Shown piece after piece: positions 35,236-42,361 of a stretch of 64,000 nucleotides of DNA. The DNA lies in contig NZ_JAGIAS010000010.1 in assembly GCF_017744695.1 (NCBI RefSeq), positions 248,001 through 312,000 on the forward strand, read 5' to 3'. The notes under the pieces are model-generated. The model ran no database searches. It saw nothing but the letters and a program-made list of their open reading frames with translations, and was not told the origin of the DNA. This DNA is from Dyadobacter sp. Lineage in GTDB: Bacteria > Bacteroidota > Bacteroidia > Cytophagales > Spirosomataceae. Each line of letters begins with the position of its first letter. Position 1 is the first letter of the stretch. A program made the position numbers and the translations under genes.

Positions 35236-37774
35236 AATGGCGAAAAGTGAAGTAGCCGATGAGCAGGGAAAACAGGGCGATGAGCAGCCATTCGTGCGGT
35301 TCGGGTACGGCTCCTGCCACTTTCAGGGTCGCATTTTCAAGGCTGTTCTTGCTTTTCCGAATGTCGAATCGATCGTAATCCTCCTGGTTTTCAAGGACTA
35401 CCATGCTGGAAACGGGTGTTACAATATGTGCTATTTCAGCTTCCCGGATCAGTTTGGCATTAAAAACAGAATCGGTTTGGAACGAGTGATTGAGAAAACG
35501 GCCGCCTAGCTGCTTCATAATGTGGTTATAGGCAAAAAGTCTGAGCAGATGGTCGGGCGCGCGTCCGGAAGCCGGGCCTTCGCTTTCACGGATCTGGATA
35601 TCTGCGCTTTCAATGCTGACGACCGACGGGTCTGCTTCGGGATCGGAGGGGAATTGGTTTTGTGGAATCATTTCCAGTAATGCTTTCCAATCCGTTTGTT
35701 CGGCACGGACTATGCTCAGCTCATTCAATGATTTAATATAGGAAGATGCGCCGTCACCGACTAGGAAGGTACGCAAGCCCTGTGGCGCATGCCTGCTCAG
35801 CGTTTTGGAAAATGGCGCATTTGCGAGATCGTGAAGCGTAGGCGATACCGCCGTTGACTTGGTGATCAGCAATGCATTTTCCGGGTCGGGAATGTATTGA
35901 ACCGGGAATAGGGAGAAATTGAACGCGGATAATGCCTTGAACTGCTCATCTTTATTCGCTTCTGTAAGCCTGATCAGCCGCCCATTCGCTACGAATACCG
36001 GACGTTTTCTGACAACGGGCCACAATGCATCGAGTTCGCGTTTACTCCACGCCTGGTTGATGTCGAGGTAAAAGGCTTTGGCTTTAAAGTTTTCAAGTGT
36101 TTTGTGACGTGGCTCCACTGTGTAGGTTTTGCCGTCAAATGCAAAACTTTCCCGGCTGACTGGTGTGATTTTGAAACCTACCTTCCACGCCGACTGGTAG
36201 GCCCCCTCATGGATGATAACGCCCGGAGAAGCATTGGTTGGCTCGAACGGAAGATGCGGGGCCTGCAATTCCTGTGGAAATTCAAGCCGGATGGTTTCGG
36301 TAGCTTTTTCAGCTCCCGGACCTTTAAACGAGATGTTTTCATAAGTCAGCTGCGGCCCGTCGGCTTTCAGAGGAGTGGTTATGCCGAGCTTAAATTTCCG
36401 GTTTTCACGTGCCGTACAGGGGAATACCTTCACTTTTACCATATTGCCTTCCTGCCAATGGACCACCGAAGGGTCGCGTGATTCCACACCGACGATCGTT
36501 TTATAGGACGAATCGGCCTTGCTTTGCGACGTCAGCAGACTTTTTTGTTCTATACCGTCGATCCACAATGAAAGGGCGCTTACCACCGAGCCTTCCGGGA
36601 GAAAGAAAGTATATAGTGCTTCTTCCTGCCAACGCGGTGAGCCGGAATGATTGGCTATGCTGATGGTTTTTTCCGTGTAGGCGATCCGCATGTGCGGGTA
36701 AATGCGCGCCTGCGTGAGCACATTGGCCGTGCGTAAATCGCTCCCCGACCATAGGCGTTCCTGGGTTTCATGCCGGGTGTCGTAAAGCACGTTCAGGATA
36801 TTGATCTGCTCTGCGTCCGCTAAATCGAGTTTCGGGGTAAATAAGGAGGCAATCAGAACGAGCGGGTCATGCCTGACGACAATATCGGTGGTGTTTCGTC
36901 TGGAGAAGATGGTGCCGTCCGAATGGGCAACCTGGTATACTTTTGGACCCATTAACACCCTGCGGGTAATCCAGTTGTCCTCTATTTGCCGGGCTAGCAT
37001 GACCCAGTTGGGCAGGTCATCGGTTGGTTGTGTGGCTATGGCATTGGTCTGATGCCGAATCGTATTGCTGATCCGTCGCCAGGCCATAGAGAAGTAAACT
37101 GTTATGGCGATTGGGATGATGACGCCAGTCAGTATCGCCGGTCTGAACTCGTGCCACCAAAGAGCAAGCACGCGCAGGTAGGTGATAGAGAGCAGCAATG
37201 GCACAAAACTGTGTACCGACACCCCCAGAAGAAGCAGCGCCGGCACACTCAGGATATAATAGGGAATGAGGCAGAGTGCATAGTAGATCCAGATCACGAC
37301 CGAGCAGCCCATCAGTGTGAACAGAATGGATTGGAGCCAACGCGGCAGATATTCATTCCAGGTGAATGCGATGGCCGAAACCCCAGCGATGACAATGGCA
37401 AACATCAGCCACGGCGCCGACGGATCAAATACAGGCATACTCCGGTTCAATGTAAAACAACTCACCAGCCATACATAGCCCAGCAGCAAACGGTGGTGGA
37501 GGTATTCCGGGTGCTGTTTTTTCCAGAACCAGCGTAGCTTGCCAGCATTCATGAGCCAGACGGAATAGATCGCCGCCAGGCTCCATGGAAGGACAAAGAT
37601 GCCATTCATTAAAGCTCCCAAACTTGTGTAATAGAAAATCGAGAAGCTGAATAGCAGGCAACCCAACCCAACCCCGTAGTCGAAATCAAATCGGGGCGCA
37701 ATTTCCGATTCTGTCATCCCGGTCGTTCCGGATAGATCCGGTTCTAACGGATTATGTACGGTAAATTCTTCCAT
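35225..37774 (-). CDS. XrtN-system VIT-domain membrane protein with PEP-CTERM-like tail
   Basis: 849 residues, starting MEEFTVHNP (an upstream Met would add 11 residues). The first about 245 residues hold six or seven membrane helices. A VIT (inter-alpha-trypsin-like) domain spans about 350-475 (QEEALYTFFLPEGSVVSALSLWIDG, then ENRKFKLGITTPL). The last 28 residues are a sorting-signal-like tail: VPEPHEW, a hydrophobic helix (LLIALFSLLIGYF) and a basic end (RHYVQ). It is co-translated with the exosortase, so it is most simply that enzyme's dedicated substrate. The von Willebrand-type domain that usually follows VIT is not recognisable. Biological role unknown. Confidence 0.88.
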   Translation of the reverse strand: MEEFTVHNPLEPDLSGTTGMTESEIAPRFDFDYGVGLGCLLFSFSIFYYTSLGALMNGIFVLPWSLAAIYSVWLMNAGKLRWFWKKQHPEYLHHRLLLGYVWLVSCFTLNRSMPVFDPSAPWLMFAIVIAGVSAIAFTWNEYLPRWLQSILFTLMGCSVVIWIYYALCLIPYYILSVPALLLLGVSVHSFVPLLLSITYLRVLALWWHEFRPAILTGVIIPIAITVYFSMAWRRISNTIRHQTNAIATQPTDDLPNWVMLARQIEDNWITRRVLMGPKVYQVAHSDGTIFSRRNTTDIVVRHDPLVLIASLFTPKLDLADAEQINILNVLYDTRHETQERLWSGSDLRTANVLTQARIYPHMRIAYTEKTISIANHSGSPRWQEEALYTFFLPEGSVVSALSLWIDGIEQKSLLTSQSKADSSYKTIVGVESRDPSVVHWQEGNMVKVKVFPCTARENRKFKLGITTPLKADGPQLTYENISFKGPGAEKATETIRLEFPQELQAPHLPFEPTNASPGVIIHEGAYQSAWKVGFKITPVSRESFAFDGKTYTVEPRHKTLENFKAKAFYLDINQAWSKRELDALWPVVRKRPVFVANGRLIRLTEANKDEQFKALSAFNFSLFPVQYIPDPENALLITKSTAVSPTLHDLANAPFSKTLSRHAPQGLRTFLVGDGASSYIKSLNELSIVRAEQTDWKALLEMIPQNQFPSDPEADPSVVSIESADIQIRESEGPASGRAPDHLLRLFAYNHIMKQLGGRFLNHSFQTDSVFNAKLIREAEIAHIVTPVSSMVVLENQEDYDRFDIRKSKNSLENATLKVAGAVPEPHEWLLIALFSLLIGYFTFRHYVQ

Positions 37775-37792
37775 AATGTCGATACTTAAAAG

Positions 37793-37811
37793 TACTTTGT
37801 ATTTCAAAGTA
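37793..37811. promoter_or_regulatory. Inverted repeat TACTTTG-N5-CAAAGTA upstream of the VIT/XrtN unit
   Basis: A perfect 7-bp inverted repeat 18 nt upstream of the VIT-protein start. Each arm resembles the TTTG part of a -7 box, so it could be a regulator operator or a promoter on either strand. No protein is assigned. Confidence 0.35.
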
Positions 37812-37902
37812 AAATTGTAAAATCGACATAGTCAACATTTGTTGCCTCATTAATTTAAAATTGTTGAAAATCGGTTATTAAACGGCGCATTGCCGACTGG
37901 TT

Positions 37903-38490
37903 TCAAGGTTTCGGCGGATTGATCATAATATGCGCCCGGTGCGTGCCCGGGTCCATGATCCAGGGCATTCCGGGAACGTCCGGTTTCAACGGCAGGCCGG
38001 TACTTTCGGCAGTTGCAAACGGAATGTAGACCACGTAACGCAGGTAGCTATTTTTGAGAGCACCCGTGGTGGCGTCGTAGTTATCTTTGGAGCCGGATAG
38101 AACGTATAATGTAGATGATTGCTTCGGCATTTTCAGTTTCCCTTCCTTCACTTCCTTTTCACGGATGTCGAAAATTTCCTTTTGATTTTTGCCCTCTTTC
38201 GCGAGAGCCCGCCCGCGTTCCATGAATGGATCGAGATCGGCCAGGTAGCATGAGACGCTGATATCCTCTTTCTTAGGATCATCGGCCAGGCAAACGAAGT
38301 CGTTGCTGCCCTCGCGCAGGATTTTAAATGTGCCGTCAGCCGCGTAGCCGTACACTTTTGCCCCCGCTTGCTTATCCGACGGTGCAGCCATGACGGCCGT
38401 CCTGATTTGCACGTCGGCAGGAAGGATATTTTGTGCTGAAATCTCAGCAGCGACGCACAGCGCCAGGCAGGAAAAAAAAGTCGTTTTCAT
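37903..38490 (-). CDS. Secreted hypothetical protein (195 aa)
   Basis: A signal peptide (FFSCLALCVAAEISAQ) is followed by a domain of about 175 residues without recognised catalytic motifs. Notable segments are VMAAPSDKQAGAKVYGYAADG, FVCLADDPKKEDISVSCY and a C-terminal MPWIMDPGTHRAHIMINPP, whose Trp and His residues look conserved-type. Two Cys might form a disulfide. It lies upstream of the VIT/XrtN unit on the same strand, with a 128-nt gap, so a functional link is possible but unproven. Confidence 0.65.
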   Translation of the reverse strand: MKTTFFSCLALCVAAEISAQNILPADVQIRTAVMAAPSDKQAGAKVYGYAADGTFKILREGSNDFVCLADDPKKEDISVSCYLADLDPFMERGRALAKEGKNQKEIFDIREKEVKEGKLKMPKQSSTLYVLSGSKDNYDATTGALKNSYLRYVVYIPFATAESTGLPLKPDVPGMPWIMDPGTHRAHIMINPPKP

Positions 38491-38616
38491 GATAGTAAAT
38501 ATAAGTAGGTGGTCCCTTATACACGTAATTAAAATTATTATTGTAAAAATGACACGTTTAGGTTTTGGTCAGGCTAACGCTTTCTGATTCAAGGCTGAAA
38601 AGCGCTCGATTTACCT

Positions 38617-41600
38617 ATGAACTTCAAAAAATCGCTTATCCTCTTTCCAGCCGGTTGTTTGCTGGCCGGTCTGATGGTCGCCTCTTATCAGCGTTCGAAC
38701 CCTAGTACGATTGACGCCGCTTCGGCCGACACGCTTTACAAAGATCTGACGGATGCCCAAAAGCGTTCGTCGAGATACGCCGTAGCAGGTCTGACGACGG
38801 CAAATGGCCTGGAAGCAACCCTTTTTACGTCGGAGCCGACGATCACGAACCCGACGAATATCGATGTAGACCATTTGGGGAGGGTCTGGGTTTGTGAAGC
38901 GTATAACTATCGCCCGGCGATTAACGGCAATCCCACCAAAAATGAAGGCGACCGCATTATGGTGCTGGAAGATACCAATGGCGATGGCAAGTCCGATAAA
39001 TCCACAGTCTTTTATCAGGGGTCGGAAATCAATGCCCCGCTGGGTATTTGGGTAATGGGCAACAAGGTGATTGTTTCTCAAAGTCCGTATGTGTGGCTCT
39101 TCACCGATGAGGATGGCGATTTGAAAGCCGATAAGAAAGAAGTCATTTTCGAAGGCATCGGCGGAGACCAGCACGACCACGGCATGCACGCATTCGTATT
39201 CGGGCCGGACGGTAAGCTATATTTCAATTTCGGAAATGAAGGCGCCCACCTGCTCGACGGCAAGGGCAATCCAGTGGTGGGAAAAGACGGCAAACCGATC
39301 GATTTTTCGAAGTTGAGACAAGGAATGGTTTTCCGCTGCGATCCTGATTTTACCAATATAGAAGTACTCGGGAATAACTTCCGTAACAATTTTGAAGTGG
39401 CGGTGGATAGCTACGGTACCATGTGGCAGTCGGACAACGACGATGACGGTAACAAAGGTGTACGCATCAACTACGTGATGCAATACGGCAACTACGGTTA
39501 TACCGACGAAATGACCGGCGCCGGCTGGCGCGCGAACCGCACCAATATGGAGGACTCGATTCCTTATCGTCACTGGCATTTGAATGATCCGGGCGTAGTG
39601 CCCAACCTGCTGCAAACCGGTTCGGGTTCGCCGACTGGTATGGTCGTTTATGAGGGAAAATTGCTTCCCAAAGAATTCTGGGGCCAGATGATCCACTGCG
39701 AGCCCGGGCATAATGTGGTTCGTTCCTATCCCGTTGAAAAGGTGGGTGCCGGTTATTCGGCCAAAATTGTAAACATTGTGGACGGCAAGCGCGACCAGTG
39801 GTTCCGTCCATCGGATGTTTGCGTAGCGCCGGACGGTTCACTGCTCGTTGCCGACTGGTACGATCCGGGCGTAGGCGGGCACCAGGCGGGTGATCAGGGC
39901 AAGGGCCGCATTTACCGGATTGCCCCCGTAAACACGCCATACCGCATTCCGAAGTCGGATTTTACGACGGTGGGCGGGGCGGTCGAAGCGCTGCAAAGTC
40001 CCAATCTTTCGATCCGCTATCATGCATGGAATACATTAAATGGAATGGGTGCCAAGGCGGCGCCGGCACTGGAAAAACTGTTTGCCAATAAGAATGCGGA
40101 GGCTCGTATGCGGGCGCGTGCACTGTGGCTGCTCAGCAAATGGCCATTTACCGCGAAGAAAACTGTCGATCTGGCGACCAAAGATGCCAATGCGGATATC
40201 CGTATCGCAGGCCTTCGTGCGGCTTCTGAGTCGAAGCATCTGGATGTGATTCCTTATATCAAAACATTGTCGAAAGACGCTGAGCCGCAGGTTCGCCGGG
40301 AATGCGCTTTGCTTTTACACCATAACCCGTCGCCGGAGGCTCCTGCATTGTGGGCGTCGCTCGCACAGCAATATGATGGAAAAGACCGCTGGTATCTCGA
40401 GGCCCTGGGTATCGGCGCCGATGCACAATGGGATTCGTTTTTCAAAGCCTGGCTGGGCAAAGCAGGTGCTAACCCGGTTGCCACGCAGGCTGGAAAGGAT
40501 ATTGTATGGCGTTCGCGGGGAAAAGAGTCTGTTCAGCTGCTGGCTTCGTTGGCCGGAGATCCGACCGTCGATTTGAAAAGCAGGTTGCGCTATTTCCGCG
40601 CATTCGATTTTAATTCGGCGGATCGCGAAAAATCGGTAGCATTGCTGAAACTCACGAACGGGACAGGTAAAGATCAGGAAAAGGTGAATGAACTCGTGAT
40701 GCGTCACCTCGATCCCGCATTTGTGAAGCAGACACCGGAGGCAATGGCCGCATTGAAAAAAATGCTCGACGCGACCTACGGTACGCCAGCCTACCTCGAA
40801 CTCGTTGCCAAGTATGAACTTTCGTCCGAAAATCCGCGGCTATTGGCTATGACGCAGGAGCAATCGAATAGCCGTAACGGGTCGATGGCGGCATCGCAGC
40901 TGATTAAGCAGGGCGGTGCACCGATGCTGTGGAAAGTGGTAAAAGGACCGGACGAAGCGAAGAGCGCCGCTGTTTTGACGGCGTTGAGATCTGTCGGAAG
41001 CAAAGATGCCCTCGATATCCTCAAAACAGTCGCAACTGACAATGCATACACCGAAGCGCTCCGGATCACCGCGGCTAAATCGCTTGGCGGTACCATGAGC
41101 GGGGAAGATCAGGTGCTGGTGTTGCTGAAAGAAGGTAAATTGACCGGCGATGCTAAAACCGCTGCCGTCCAAGGCCTGAATGGCGCTTGGCGGAAATCCG
41201 TAAAATTGGAAGCTGCCAAATACCTGGACGGCGAGGTGGTTGCTACAAGCAAACACCCGGAAGTAAAGCAACTTGTCGGAATGAAAGGTGATATTGCCAA
41301 GGGCAAGCAGGTATTCACGTCCTATTGCTCGGTATGCCATCAGGTGAATGGCGAAGGCATGGATTTCGGGCCGAAACTTTCTGAAATCGGAAGCAAGCTG
41401 CCGAAAGAAGCACAATATGCCGCCATCCTCGATCCTAGTGCGGGTATTGGTTTTGGTTATGAGGGTTTTGAAGTGACGTTAAAAGACGGTACTGTCGTGT
41501 CCGGCATTGTGTCCAGCAAAACGGAGACCGACCTGATCCTCAAATTCCCGGGCGGCTCGACGCAGGAATACAAAATGTCGCAAGTGAAATCGATTAAGCA

Positions 41601-41700
41601 GTTGAAAGATTCGATGATGCCATCGGGCTTGCAGGATGCGATGAGTACCGAAGAGTTGGTGAGTTTGGTAGATTATTTGAGTAATTTGAAGAGGAAATAA
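38617..41700 (+). CDS. PVC-type heme-binding dehydrogenase with HEAT-like repeats and cytochrome c
   Basis: A 1027-residue exported protein. The N-terminal hydrophobic segment (LFPAGCLLAGLMVASY) is followed by a beta-propeller membrane-bound-dehydrogenase-type domain (about 55-440; GLEATLFTSEPTI, NIDVDHLGRVWVCEAYNYRP, RPSDVCVAPDGSLLVADWYDP), an alpha-helical HEAT-like region (about 440-880), and a C-terminal heme domain with CSVCH (Cys904, Cys907, His908) of the Pirellula/Verrucomicrobium type. Likely oxidises a sugar or alcohol in the periplasm and passes electrons to its heme. A paralogue without the heme domain lies 660 bp downstream. Confidence 0.9.
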   Translation: MNFKKSLILFPAGCLLAGLMVASYQRSNPSTIDAASADTLYKDLTDAQKRSSRYAVAGLTTANGLEATLFTSEPTITNPTNIDVDHLGRVWVCEAYNYRPAINGNPTKNEGDRIMVLEDTNGDGKSDKSTVFYQGSEINAPLGIWVMGNKVIVSQSPYVWLFTDEDGDLKADKKEVIFEGIGGDQHDHGMHAFVFGPDGKLYFNFGNEGAHLLDGKGNPVVGKDGKPIDFSKLRQGMVFRCDPDFTNIEVLGNNFRNNFEVAVDSYGTMWQSDNDDDGNKGVRINYVMQYGNYGYTDEMTGAGWRANRTNMEDSIPYRHWHLNDPGVVPNLLQTGSGSPTGMVVYEGKLLPKEFWGQMIHCEPGHNVVRSYPVEKVGAGYSAKIVNIVDGKRDQWFRPSDVCVAPDGSLLVADWYDPGVGGHQAGDQGKGRIYRIAPVNTPYRIPKSDFTTVGGAVEALQSPNLSIRYHAWNTLNGMGAKAAPALEKLFANKNAEARMRARALWLLSKWPFTAKKTVDLATKDANADIRIAGLRAASESKHLDVIPYIKTLSKDAEPQVRRECALLLHHNPSPEAPALWASLAQQYDGKDRWYLEALGIGADAQWDSFFKAWLGKAGANPVATQAGKDIVWRSRGKESVQLLASLAGDPTVDLKSRLRYFRAFDFNSADREKSVALLKLTNGTGKDQEKVNELVMRHLDPAFVKQTPEAMAALKKMLDATYGTPAYLELVAKYELSSENPRLLAMTQEQSNSRNGSMAASQLIKQGGAPMLWKVVKGPDEAKSAAVLTALRSVGSKDALDILKTVATDNAYTEALRITAAKSLGGTMSGEDQVLVLLKEGKLTGDAKTAAVQGLNGAWRKSVKLEAAKYLDGEVVATSKHPEVKQLVGMKGDIAKGKQVFTSYCSVCHQVNGEGMDFGPKLSEIGSKLPKEAQYAAILDPSAGIGFGYEGFEVTLKDGTVVSGIVSSKTETDLILKFPGGSTQEYKMSQVKSIKQLKDSMMPSGLQDAMSTEELVSLVDYLSNLKRK

Positions 41701-41741
41701 TAAGCGAAAAGAGGAGCCGGGAGGCTCCTCTTTTCGCTTAT
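41700..41741. terminator. Bidirectional intrinsic terminator
   Basis: A perfect 18-bp stem (TAAGCGAAAAGAGGAGCC and complement) with loop GGGA starts directly at the stop codon of the cytochrome dehydrogenase and abuts the stop of the convergent 80-aa gene. Confidence 0.92.
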
Positions 41742-41983
41742 CAGTGTTGATTGGTTTCCAGTTTCCAGTTTTTATATTCTGCCAGAACTTTCTCCATTTC
41801 AACATTTGATTGTCGGTTTTGGCTGATAATGTGTTCGCCGAATTTGTGATATTCCTCTAACAGATATTTCTTAACTGTTTCCGATGCTGCCTGATAAAAT
41901 TCAAGCCATTTATCGTGGGCTAGCTGCGCAGATGCTTCTGTATTTGCATCGTATAGAGCTTTTATGACTTGTTCTTTTTCCAT
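41741..41983 (-). CDS. Small hypothetical protein (80 aa)
   Basis: Not recognised. A highly charged, all-helical 80-residue protein without signal peptide (KWLEFYQAASETVKKYLLEEYHKFGEHI). Together with the next small gene upstream on the same strand (14-nt gap) it forms a two-gene unit inserted between two dehydrogenase paralogues. Confidence 0.55.
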   Translation of the reverse strand: MEKEQVIKALYDANTEASAQLAHDKWLEFYQAASETVKKYLLEEYHKFGEHIISQNRQSNVEMEKVLAEYKNWKLETNQH

Positions 41984-41997
41984 TACTTCTCAACAGG

Positions 41998-42228
41998 TTA
42001 CTTCAAGTTATTTAACGCTTTTTCCAGGATTTCAATTTCTTCGTCGAGGGCGCGGAGCTGATCCAGATAATGATTCTGAATTGCTTCTGTAAGCTGATCA
42101 TTTTCTATCAAATTCCGCATCATAAGTTTAATTACACCTTTTCGAACGAGCTTTCCGGCAATAATATGCCTGATTTTTTCTTTCATAAACACTGATAGTG
42201 CATGTAAATCGTAACGTAATTTACTCAC
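41998..42228 (-). CDS. Small helical hypothetical protein (76 or 62 aa)
   Basis: Not recognised. The longest frame starts with GTG (42228); an ATG at 42186 gives 62 residues beginning MKEKIRHIIAGKL. The C-terminal half (LDQLRALDEEIEILEKALNNL) is a coiled coil with heptad leucines. Basic N terminus, acidic C terminus. First gene of a probable two-gene unit. Confidence 0.5.
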   Translation of the reverse strand: MSKLRYDLHALSVFMKEKIRHIIAGKLVRKGVIKLMMRNLIENDQLTEAIQNHYLDQLRALDEEIEILEKALNNLK

Positions 42229-42361
42229 CTTCCAGCTTTAAATCAATCTACTCCAAATAGCCGAAAGGTTACATTTTTCCGAAACTGCATTTCTTATTTC
42301 CCGAAATAGGAGGTATTTTTATAACGTTTTTTGAAATTATCTGCATCATCAAAAATTCGTT

